A stretch of DNA of 61,057 nt, taken from the NCBI GenBank assembly GCA_913063325.1, contig CAJXYE010000026.1:1-61057 (forward strand), in the 5' to 3' direction. Every line of letters begins with the position of its first letter. Position 1 is the stretch's first letter. Position numbers and translations under genes: made by a program. The stretch is from an uncultured Colwellia sp. GTDB lineage: Bacteria > Pseudomonadota > Gammaproteobacteria > Enterobacterales > Alteromonadaceae. The notes beneath the pieces were generated by a model, which was not told where the DNA came from, ran no database searches, and saw only the letters and a list, made by a program, of their open reading frames with translations. Positions 1 through 7,077 of this stretch are shown in pieces.

Positions 1-282
1 GTTTTGCATTATTTGCGAGGCAAGCTCACGTGTGGGCGTTAGTATGAGCGAACGCGTGCTCTTAGCTTTGATATCAATTTTATTTCGCCCGAAATTATTG
101 ATAATAGGTAATGAAAAAGCCGCAGTTTTACCTGTTCCCGTTTGCGCGATACCCAGAAGGTCATTGCCATTAATAAGAACGGGGATACATTCTTTTTGGA
201 TAGGTGTCGGCTGTGTATAGCCTTTTAGACTAACGCGGTCAATAATGGACTCTAAAAGTGAAAATGCTTTAAATTCTGACAT
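1..282 (-). CDS. DEAD-box ATP-dependent RNA helicase, N-terminal part (runs off left edge)
   Basis: The reverse strand from an ATG at 282 stays open to the window edge and encodes 94 residues of a DEAD-box helicase. In order I see the Q motif (GYTQPTPIQ), the Walker A motif I (AQTGTGKT) and motif Ia (PTRELA). These bind ATP and RNA in family proteins that unwind short RNA duplexes in ribosome assembly, mRNA decay or cold adaptation. The short N-terminus before the Q motif resembles RhlE-type proteins, but the DEAD box and C-terminal domain lie outside the window, so the subfamily is not decided. The apparent forward-strand reading frame over the same bases is a shadow. Confidence 0.9.
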   Translation of the reverse strand, partial: MSEFKAFSLLESIIDRVSLKGYTQPTPIQKECIPVLINGNDLLGIAQTGTGKTAAFSLPIINNFGRNKIDIKAKSTRSLILTPTRELASQIMQN

Positions 283-554
283 GCTGGCTCGGTATTCTTT
301 AATCAATAGGCAGTTATTATAACAGAATGCTCTAACAGAGTGCTTTAACATATTTAACAATTAAAGGGGGCGCTGACAAATCGTAATAATATAGATTTGA
401 CACCGAACCCTTTATTGATTTTAACAAAGGGTCTGTTTACCACCTCGAGCGTGAATTTTTTACATCTGCTTCTGTCTCTGATGATACAATCAATTTATAT
501 AGATAAAACCTAGCTAATCGATACTATTAGTTGGTAAATAACAAGGTTACTCCC
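283..554. other. Intergenic region between the divergent helicase and zinc-ribbon genes
   Basis: This holds the promoter side of both neighbours. A hairpin-forming element lies at about 374-420, related to one at 45376-45420. Inside it ACCCTTT (407-413) can pair with AAAGGGT (426-432). I see no open frame of interest. Confidence 0.5.
374..420. repeat. Hairpin-like dispersed element, copy 1
   Basis: The segment begins GCTGACAAAT, continues GTAATAATA and then ATTTGACAC followed by ACCC and TTTATT. It aligns over about 45 bases with 45376-45420, where the same pattern forms a perfect 13-bp hairpin. Here the palindrome is decayed. Two copies in 45 kb suggest a dispersed element rather than a gene-specific site. 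Confidence 0.45.
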
Positions 555-1559
555 GTGGAATATAAACAAATTGAATTTAAAAAGATCACTGTTGATCACT
601 TAACATGCCAGTCTTGTAATGCTAAGCAGCATAATGTTATTGGAAAGCTGACTTATCTGTATTTTTTTTTAGAAAGCATACCCTTTGTTCCGGTTAAAAA
701 ATCCATCAATATCGTCTGTAACCATTGTGATAGCTCTTTTGATGTCGACTCTCTTTCATCGTCAGACTATAAAATATTTAGTAAAAAACTATTCAAATTA
801 CATGCATTAATCCCCATGTATACTGGCGTTATTATGGTTTTACTGGCGTTGTCTTATTGGCAGTATAATAGCTATCAGGCCGACTCTCTTAGTAAAGAAT
901 ATATTGAAAGCCCTAAAGTGAATGATTTTTATTATATTAATCAAAAGGGTATTAACGATGAAATACCTCACAATAAAAAGTATGTATTGGGAAAGGTGGT
1001 CAGTCTTACTCCTAATACTGTTTCTTTGGTATTTTCACGCTTTCTTTTTGAAAACAAATCCTCTTTAGCGAATGACATACGAAGCTCCAAGGTAATCGGT
1101 GTCAAATATTTCAATAAGAAACATCATGTATTTACCCGCGAAAAACTGCTTAACTTCTATCAAAATGAGACGGTATTATCGGTACTACGTCCGAAAAACT
1201 CGAAGTTATTTGGCACCTTAGTACTGACAAGCAACCTCGGTATTAATAAGCAGGTAAAAGGTTATAGTGAAAATAGAATCGGTTTATCTTTTATGTTAGA
1301 TGCTGATAATAAAGCCTCTTTAGAAGATGCCGAAAGATTTTTCTTGGAGTCTGCCAATCAAGGTTATGTTCAGGGGCAACTTAATTTAGCTCGTTTGTAC
1401 CTTGATACCAATCAAACAGACAAAGCATTAGCGTGGTCAAAAATAGCAGCATTAAAAGGCTATGATTTGGCGATAGAATTTTATACTCAACACTGTAATT
1501 CAAGTGAAGCTTGCGATATAGCCGCCTTTAACGCAGAGCTTATCGAAGCAGGATTTTAA
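555..1559 (+). CDS. Zinc-ribbon, single-TM, Sel1/TPR-like repeat protein (paralogue of the gene at 40496)
   Basis: This encodes 334 residues of unknown function. The N-terminus carries a four-cysteine zinc ribbon (C18xxC21 and C55xxC58), a hydrophobic segment at about 86-106 anchors it in the inner membrane, and residues about 246-315 form helical Sel1/TPR-like repeats, often used for protein contacts. I start it at the GTG at 555 rather than the TTG at 531. AAGG at 542-545 sits at ribosome-binding distance, and the GTG lines up exactly with the ATG of the paralogue (VEYK against MDYR, each with the first Cys at residue 18). The gene stands alone between noncoding stretches. The function is not recognised; the architecture is seen directly. 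Confidence 0.8.
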   Translation: MEYKQIEFKKITVDHLTCQSCNAKQHNVIGKLTYLYFFLESIPFVPVKKSINIVCNHCDSSFDVDSLSSSDYKIFSKKLFKLHALIPMYTGVIMVLLALSYWQYNSYQADSLSKEYIESPKVNDFYYINQKGINDEIPHNKKYVLGKVVSLTPNTVSLVFSRFLFENKSSLANDIRSSKVIGVKYFNKKHHVFTREKLLNFYQNETVLSVLRPKNSKLFGTLVLTSNLGINKQVKGYSENRIGLSFMLDADNKASLEDAERFFLESANQGYVQGQLNLARLYLDTNQTDKALAWSKIAALKGYDLAIEFYTQHCNSSEACDIAAFNAELIEAGF

Positions 1560-1983
1560 TTAACGGGGCAATAAAAAGTAATCAAGGGGTCATAATCCTT
1601 GATTACTAGGTATACCTTAAATGATTTTTCGTGGTGGTGACCACATCCAGAAGAAAGAGGGAAAATACCTCACTCTCGCTTTACCCTTTGTAATCCCTCG
1701 GAGCGGTCGTTCAAGCAGACTGGATTCTTTTTTGATAGGGTCTTTGGTCCATTTTTAAGGTTCGTCATTCCGTAAGTGTCTTGTACGGAATCCATATATC
1801 TAAGAACTAGCTCCCCGACTAAGTAACCACGGGGAAGATAGCTGCTAGGTTACGTGGCTATGCGAAACACTCCAAATCCCATCTCAGCGTTGAAAGTTCA
1901 ATTTTGATCAGCTTTAATCGATGACAATCATGGATGGCTGGAATTGACGTCGCGCAGGAACGAGCGGTCATTCCCTTTCTCGT

Positions 1984-2030
1984 GTAGTCGCCACCGCGAG
2001 GTCAAGCAGAGAGTCAAATTCTAATCTACC
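1984..2030 (+). repeat. Dispersed CACCGCGACGCCAAGCAG-type repeat, copy 1
   Basis: The copy reads GTAGTCGCCACCGCGAGG and continues into TCAAGCAGAGAG. It matches 30496-30545 (same GTAGTC start), 45190-45235 and 49379-49425. All copies are intergenic. Confidence 0.5.
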
Positions 2031-2170
2031 CAGCTAATCAATAGGGCAATTGCCTATCAATAATTGTTTTCACCGTTTTTACTATCGATATTTATACAGC
2101 GTTCAAAAAACGAACTACTTTCATTCCAGCAAGCATTAAAAACCTAATTTTTGATAAAAAATTGAAATAA

Positions 2171-2197
2171 TACGTTCGAATATGCCCATTAAGACGC
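2171..2197 (+). promoter_or_regulatory. 27-bp promoter element, copy A (identical to 3420-3446)
   Basis: The element starts TACGTTCGAATATGCCCATT and ends AAGACGC. An identical copy lies at 3420-3446. It ends 58 bases before the start codon here and 60 bases before it at the other site. The 24 bases upstream also align without gaps at about 70 percent. It is a candidate operator, perhaps for the AraC-type regulator encoded at 4994-6130. Confidence 0.6.
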
Positions 2198-2255
2198 TTT
2201 GGGTTAGTTATTTCCTCATCCTATGCGACATCGAAGTAGATAAGAGGATGTAATA

Positions 2256-3149
2256 ATGGAAAGTAAATATGGTGACCCTGCTGAGTCACAGTTAATAATA
2301 AATGACACGATAGAAACAGAAGCAGATAAAAGAGCCTCTGCGAAGATAGCCAATCAATCGTTGAAATACACCACCATGTTTTGGTTTATAACAACCTTGG
2401 TTGGACAGTGGTTTTTCTTTTATTACATCATGGCATTTTACGGGTTTTCAGTCATTAACGATAATATGGAAATTTGGAATCGCTGGGAAGCTATGGGCAG
2501 TACGCCTTTCCATGCTGGTGATTTCTCGGGTAATCTGGCTTTTGCAGCACATGCCATTGGTGCTGGTATTGTGGCATTTGGTGGCGCATTACAATTAATG
2601 CCTAAAATCCGTAACTCCTTTCCTAAATTTCATAAAATAAATGGCTATGTATACCTAATAACGGTGTTTTGCTTGGCGGTGTCTGGTTTCTATTTGGTGT
2701 GGATAAGAGATCCTGACCCGATTGACCTTTCAGGCATTGGTACAACCATTAATGGCTTTTTAATACTGGGGTTTGCTTACTTTACAGTGCGCCGCGCTAT
2801 AGGTAAGGATATCGCTAGTCACCAAAAATGGGCTTTGCGGTTATTTTTGGTTTCAAATGCTCAATGGACTTTAAGAGTTGGAGTGTTCAGCTACATGGTA
2901 ACAGGAACCTTGTTTGGAACGAGTCCAGCTTTCGGCGACCCGTTTTTCCCTATGTGGACATTTGGCTGTTTTGTTTTGCCTCTTGCAATACTGCAAATGT
3001 ACTTTTATGCAAAAGAAAAGGGCAGTAACAGTGTTAAGTTTGCAACAAGTGCTGTGTTGGTCGCCACGACAATACTCATGATGTTAGGCATGGTTGGTTT
3101 TACTCCGTTTCTTTTCACTGTCATGTCAGATGGGCCGATTACCTTTTAA
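2256..3149 (+). CDS. DUF2306-type integral membrane protein
   Basis: This encodes 297 residues with about seven hydrophobic segments. It fits the DUF2306 family of predicted bacterial membrane proteins: an early histidine (AAHAIGAG), the pair FPKFHKINGYVYL near residue 125, and SHQKWALRLF near residue 190. The regularly placed histidines suggest a cofactor or metal role, but the biochemical function of the family is not established. AGAGGA precedes the ATG at a good distance. It carries promoter element A and shares that element with the DUF4386 gene downstream, so the two are probably switched on together. The first 35 residues are polar and probably cytoplasmic. Confidence 0.75.
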   Translation: MESKYGDPAESQLIINDTIETEADKRASAKIANQSLKYTTMFWFITTLVGQWFFFYYIMAFYGFSVINDNMEIWNRWEAMGSTPFHAGDFSGNLAFAAHAIGAGIVAFGGALQLMPKIRNSFPKFHKINGYVYLITVFCLAVSGFYLVWIRDPDPIDLSGIGTTINGFLILGFAYFTVRRAIGKDIASHQKWALRLFLVSNAQWTLRVGVFSYMVTGTLFGTSPAFGDPFFPMWTFGCFVLPLAILQMYFYAKEKGSNSVKFATSAVLVATTILMMLGMVGFTPFLFTVMSDGPITF

Positions 3150-3173
3150 AGGTTATTTGACGTAATGGGCTTT

Positions 3174-3218
3174 GAAGTGGAGCATTTCATTTATTGTGAT
3201 TGCTCCATCGCTGCACTT
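3174..3218 (+). terminator. Possible hairpin terminator after the DUF2306 gene
   Basis: TGGAGCA pairs with TGCTCCA across 16 bases, with an outer GAAGTG/CACTTC pairing. It lies 25 bases after the stop codon. There is no long T tract, so termination is only a guess. Confidence 0.3.
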
Positions 3219-3419
3219 CTCCATTAGTCAGTTTTCTTTTGTTATTTCAGTTGTGCTTTCAGCTGTAATTGCTGGAGTCAAAATCATCTTTCAAAAAAAC
3301 GGCTTCACTATTTTAATACTAAATCGACAAATAACACGGTATTTACAATAAGTAGGTTTAATCCAACAATCTTCAAGAAACAGTCAAAATGGCTGTTTTT
3401 TGCAAAATAATTGCAGAAA

Positions 3420-3446
3420 TACGTTCGAATATGCCCATTAAGACGC
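3420..3446 (+). promoter_or_regulatory. 27-bp promoter element, copy B (identical to 2171-2197)
   Basis: All 27 bases match copy A. It lies 60 bases before the DUF4386 start codon. The conserved distance to the start argues that it is a binding site or core promoter part rather than a chance repeat. Confidence 0.6.
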
Positions 3447-3506
3447 CAACACGACTAAATTGGCGTACTTTTCATATCAAAACCGATTACTTGAAAAAGG
3501 AATGAT

Positions 3507-4217
3507 ATGACTAACACATCATCTAACGTGAAAAATAACTATACAATTATTGCCGGGATAACCTATGCACTCATTATTGCATTATCGTTAATCCCTAGTG
3601 CTATTTTTGATTTTGGTTCGCTATTAAAAGCAAAAAATGCAGCAGATAATATTATTGGTCAAGAGGGCATTATTGGACTTAGTATTGCGATCGAGTTCTT
3701 AATGTTTATCTTAGTTATGGTACTTTCTTGGGCGCTTTATATTATTTTAAAGCCGGTGAATAAAAGCATAGCCTTGTTTGGTTTACTGTTTAGGTTCTCA
3801 GAAGCCGTGTTAGGGTGCGTTGTTATTATGTTCTATCTAGCGATATTAATGCTATTAAGCGGCGCTGAATATTTACAAGCATTTCAACCAGAACAATTAC
3901 AGGCGTTAGCGAGATTTTTTGGGAAATTAGGTGGCGTTGGTTATTACCTGCTATTGGTCACAATGGGCATTGGTGCGATTGCTTATTGTTATTTGTTCTA
4001 TATTTCCCGTTATATTCCTAGAGTTTTAGCCGCTTGGGGGATTTTTACCTATGCAACAATGGTGGCGTATGGCTTTATCAACATAATTGTACATAACCCT
4101 CCGTCAGAGTTGGCTTATGCTATGGCACCTGGTGCATTATTTGAGGTAACCGTTGGTCTATGGTTGGCTTTTAAAGGGATTTCAGTAAAAAAGAGCCAAA
4201 CGGCCTCAATAGAGTAG
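3507..4217 (+). CDS. DUF4386 domain-containing membrane protein
   Basis: This encodes 236 residues with about six hydrophobic segments, mostly membrane by composition. The order of segments and the motifs RFSEAVLG (about residue 92) and SRYIPRVLAAWG (about residue 170) fit the DUF4386 family of bacterial membrane proteins of unknown function. AAAAAGGA precedes the ATG. The next gene starts 65 bases downstream on the same strand with no hairpin between, so they are probably one transcript. It shares a 27-bp promoter element with the DUF2306 gene. No catalytic motif is visible, and I cannot assign a role beyond co-regulation with its neighbours. Confidence 0.75.
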   Translation: MTNTSSNVKNNYTIIAGITYALIIALSLIPSAIFDFGSLLKAKNAADNIIGQEGIIGLSIAIEFLMFILVMVLSWALYIILKPVNKSIALFGLLFRFSEAVLGCVVIMFYLAILMLLSGAEYLQAFQPEQLQALARFFGKLGGVGYYLLLVTMGIGAIAYCYLFYISRYIPRVLAAWGIFTYATMVAYGFINIIVHNPPSELAYAMAPGALFEVTVGLWLAFKGISVKKSQTASIE

Positions 4218-4282
4218 GCTGCTCTCAATTCAACCGGATCCTATAAAAGAAATAATGAACAATCATTAAACGGAGAATTAAC

Positions 4283-4909
4283 ATGAAAGATTTAAATGAA
4301 AAATTTAGCTATGAACATCAGTACTCTAGTCGCTGGGATTCTCGACTTTTTATTCTTGCGGGTAGTTTTATGTTGATAAACACTGGACTTTTGTGGATTC
4401 GTTATTACTCAAACTATCAGTTATCAATTTTATGGGCTGCAATACCTGCAATCCTTGGTTTAGCATCAGGTGTGTTTGGACTAATTAAGCTTTACCCTCG
4501 AGCCTCAGCTAACGCGCCGTTAGTGGCTAAAGTTGGCGCTGGTTTTGCGTTGTTAGCAGGCACTTCTCTTAGTTTGACTGCTATATGGATTTTTGTTGTT
4601 TTTGCCTTTGCTGAGGGAATCACCGATCCAGCTCCTCAAGGGCTTCTGGGGTTAATAGTAATATTTATGATAGCGATGGTCTTAGCATTTTTTAGCAATG
4701 CGATAGCGTTTTTACGACAAAGTGTCCAACGAAAAGTCGGTTACTTGTTAACTGTGCCTCTAGCTATGTGGGGGATTATGCTGGTGGTGGGGACAATAAA
4801 GGGGATGGAAGTTGGTCTCTCGCTCGACTATTACACTAATGGTGTCATTGCTGCTGCTTTTTTAGGGTTAGGCTTTACCCTTAAAGCAAGAAAAATGTCA
4901 GAGCGTTAA
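4283..4909 (+). CDS. Hypothetical membrane protein, probably co-transcribed with the DUF4386 gene
   Basis: I do not recognise this 208-residue protein. It has a charged, aromatic N-terminus of about 20 residues, then about six hydrophobic segments (near 22-42, 48-68, 80-103, 116-141, 154-172 and 184-200), and a basic tail ending ARKMSER. It has no signal peptide, cysteine cluster or enzyme motif. AACGGAGAATTAAC before the ATG is a good ribosome binding site. The position between the DUF4386 gene and the AraC-type regulator, on the same strand, suggests it belongs to the same regulated set. Confidence 0.7.
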   Translation: MKDLNEKFSYEHQYSSRWDSRLFILAGSFMLINTGLLWIRYYSNYQLSILWAAIPAILGLASGVFGLIKLYPRASANAPLVAKVGAGFALLAGTSLSLTAIWIFVVFAFAEGITDPAPQGLLGLIVIFMIAMVLAFFSNAIAFLRQSVQRKVGYLLTVPLAMWGIMLVVGTIKGMEVGLSLDYYTNGVIAAAFLGLGFTLKARKMSER

Positions 4910-4993
4910 GGTTTTCTGACGATATGTGGATTCATCTACGTTTTGACATTATAATTACTGGGAGTCATAACAATCTTTTTATCTGGTAATGAA

Positions 4994-6130
4994 ATGGTCA
5001 ATCTTTTTCCCACAGTTATATATTCCTGCATGATGGGAATGACAGTATTCGCTTTATTAGAAGTTTTTAATAGACCAAAAGAAAGACAAACTTTTTTCCT
5101 TAAAGGCCTGTTGTTGTTATTGCTAATGCATTTGGCCGGCGAGCTGTTTATCTATTCAGGTGCCTATGTTTATGCGCCAGGTTTAGCCGGCGCACACCTT
5201 CCGTTTAGAGTTTTACTTGGACCGGCGCTTTATTTTTATGCTCACGCCACTATGTCACCAGACAAAGCAATAGGTAAAGGATTGTGGGCACTAACCTTAT
5301 CCGGACCACTTCTCGTTGTGTTGGTTATGCTACCTTTTATATTTATGATTAGTCCCGAGGAAAAACTGGCCTTAGCTAATCCAGCGACTAGAGATCCGGA
5401 GCTTTGGCAGATAGCCGTGTTTACATGTTTGTCCACGACTTTGGTATTTATTTCATTCACCGTTTTATTCTTAATAATGGCTTTAAAACTCCATAACTCT
5501 CACCGTCAACAACTCTTGGAGCGCTTTTCTGATATTGAGCAACGTTCGTTAGATTGGTTTAGACCTGTGCTGTTAATTTGGGGAACGGTATGGCTAATGT
5601 ATGCAGTCGAGTTTTCACTCGGTGCCTTGGGTTGGTTTTGGTTTGGCTCAGGGAAATTACTGCCCATTTTAGAGGTTTTTGCACTGGCTATTTTTATGCA
5701 AAAGGCATTAAGCCAAAAAGTGCTCAATGCATCTGAGAAAGGTTTGCCTCGCGCTACTCAGACTAGGGCTGTTTTACTTAGCGCTGAAAAAATGCAATTG
5801 ATTGCATCAAAACTGGAATGTGCAATGATCGATGACAAGCTGTTTTTGCAAGATAATTTATCGCTAAACAAGTTATCTGAATCCATCTCTGAAACTGAAA
5901 ATCATATTTCAGAAACACTTTCTCAATTTCTACACACTAAATTTTTCCAATTTGTTAATAACTTTCGAGTCGAAGAAGCGAAGAGGGCTTTACAGGATAC
6001 TGACAAATTAATCACCAATATTGCCTTTGACGTTGGTTTTAATTCTAAATCGACATTTAATACCGCGTTTAAAAAAGTCGTTGGTTATAGTCCATCAGCA
6101 TACCGAAATTCACTACTCGACAACAAATAG
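4994..6130 (+). CDS. Membrane-anchored AraC-family transcriptional regulator
   Basis: This encodes 378 residues. The first ~235 form about seven hydrophobic segments, and the last ~100 form an AraC-type DNA-binding domain with two helix-turn-helix motifs. The second ends in the family signature (INIAFDVGFNSKSTFNTAFK-like, then GYSPSAYR). Family members with this layout sense an unknown signal in the membrane and bind DNA from there. The obvious candidate targets are the two promoters with the identical 27-bp element upstream. A weak partial match to that element (TACGTT at 4937) lies before this gene and could allow autoregulation. The ribosome binding site is weak and the exact start is therefore less certain. 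Confidence 0.85.
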   Translation: MVNLFPTVIYSCMMGMTVFALLEVFNRPKERQTFFLKGLLLLLLMHLAGELFIYSGAYVYAPGLAGAHLPFRVLLGPALYFYAHATMSPDKAIGKGLWALTLSGPLLVVLVMLPFIFMISPEEKLALANPATRDPELWQIAVFTCLSTTLVFISFTVLFLIMALKLHNSHRQQLLERFSDIEQRSLDWFRPVLLIWGTVWLMYAVEFSLGALGWFWFGSGKLLPILEVFALAIFMQKALSQKVLNASEKGLPRATQTRAVLLSAEKMQLIASKLECAMIDDKLFLQDNLSLNKLSESISETENHISETLSQFLHTKFFQFVNNFRVEEAKRALQDTDKLITNIAFDVGFNSKSTFNTAFKKVVGYSPSAYRNSLLDNK

Positions 6131-7077
6131 TTTGTATTTGGGAAACAAATCCCTAGTTATCTTAATTGGTTTTAGTGGTATTGAAAGTCACAAACTTAAT
6201 TAAGTTTTTATGGGAAAACTTCATGACGAATGTGGATATGCGAAACGTGACTCTATCGCACACATTGTAACTTCACTTTGTTCAATTATCCGTAACTTTA
6301 AGACCCGTGGTTGTGGAATCTTTAATGATACATCGTTGTCTTTGCAAAGTTTGGCATTAACTTATGAATAAACTACTTAAGTGATTAGGCATAGGTAAAA
6401 GTCTTGCATTACAGGATAAAAACTATAATCGCGGTAGTAAAAATAGAATCTACGGTAGTGTTTTAATTTACTTAGCTAGGCCTATAGGGACTTTACTCCT
6501 GAACTATTATAAATAGCTCTAATAAGTATTGAAAAATACTGAGTTTACAAAGCGTTACCTACAGCTAATCTAGTGTCAGAATATTTTACACTTTCACCTG
6601 AGGTTATGATTAAACATAAACGTAGAAAAGCCTCACTTTATTTACTGAAATCCCTATTTATAGTGGCGTTAAATTAAGTTAAAGACTCTGGCATGTGTAA
6701 GAGGGTATCCCTGTACATTTTTAATGTTGTCAGGATACTTTACACTTTTGGGTTTTGTGATTTTTAGGTTTTTAATATAGATCACAAAACCAATAGCTTA
6801 AATTTAGCGGCATAGTTAATGCTTTTTTTTCTTCACTTAAATTTATTGATTATGTATTACTTAGTTTCAGAGTGAAAACCAGCATTATAGGTACCATGTG
6901 ATATAAAAAGTTGGGCTGTATTTATTTCAAAGCTCTTTCACCTTATCGCTTGCTATCATTCAGGGTGGTCACACGTTTAGTTTTTTATTGCCATACGCCG
7001 TTCCCGGCAGTGTTTTAAGTAGTATTACTGCGTAGGATGTCATGTGCTTTTTCGCTGCTTTACAGCAGGAGTAAATC
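6131..7077. other. 947-bp regulatory region upstream of the giant LEPR-XLL gene
   Basis: I see no open frame that looks coding. The region is AT-rich and holds two similar segments, around 6577 and 6733 (ATA-TTTTACACTTT followed by GGTT and TGATT), and an 11-bp inverted repeat at 6751-6791. AGGAG lies 7 bases before the ATG at 7078. A long leader fits a heavily regulated surface-protein gene. Confidence 0.55.
6751..6791. promoter_or_regulatory. 11-bp perfect inverted repeat upstream of the giant gene
   Basis: GGTTTTGTGAT (6751-6761) and ATCACAAAACC (6781-6791) are perfect inverted copies with a 19-base spacer. They contain CRP-like half sites, but spaced 21 bases instead of the CRP spacing of 6. 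It could be an operator for a dimeric regulator or an RNA stem in the leader. Confidence 0.4.

Larger units (their letters stand above)
1560..2255. other. 696-bp noncoding stretch with degenerate repeats and a promoter element
   Basis: I see no credible gene. An 8-bp hairpin (ATTCCGTA at 1767-1774 with TACGGAAT at 1784-1791) and a copy of a dispersed repeat (about 1984-2030, CACCGCGAGGTCAAGCAG) lie here. The 27-bp promoter element at 2171-2197 and the ribosome binding site of the next gene (AGAGGA before 2256) close the region. Confidence 0.6.
3150..3506. other. 357-bp intergenic region with hairpin and promoter element B
   Basis: A stem of TGGAGCA (3178-3184) and TGCTCCA (3201-3207) lies just after the DUF2306 gene, flanked by a partly pairing GAAGTG and CACTTC, and may end its transcript. 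The rest is AT-rich promoter DNA leading to element B. I see no gene. Confidence 0.5.

Noticed and set aside
32..220. Forward open frame at the left edge
   Set aside because: The reverse strand encodes a clear DEAD-box helicase with Walker A and Q motifs over the same bases.
2213..2246. Hairpin hiding the ribosome binding site of the DUF2306 gene
   Set aside because: Only TCCTC and GAGGA can pair, five bases over a long loop; not convincing as a riboswitch or thermometer.
6756..6786. CRP binding site TGTGA...TCACA before the giant gene
   Set aside because: The half sites are 21 bases apart, while CRP sites have 6. Only a general inverted repeat is supported.
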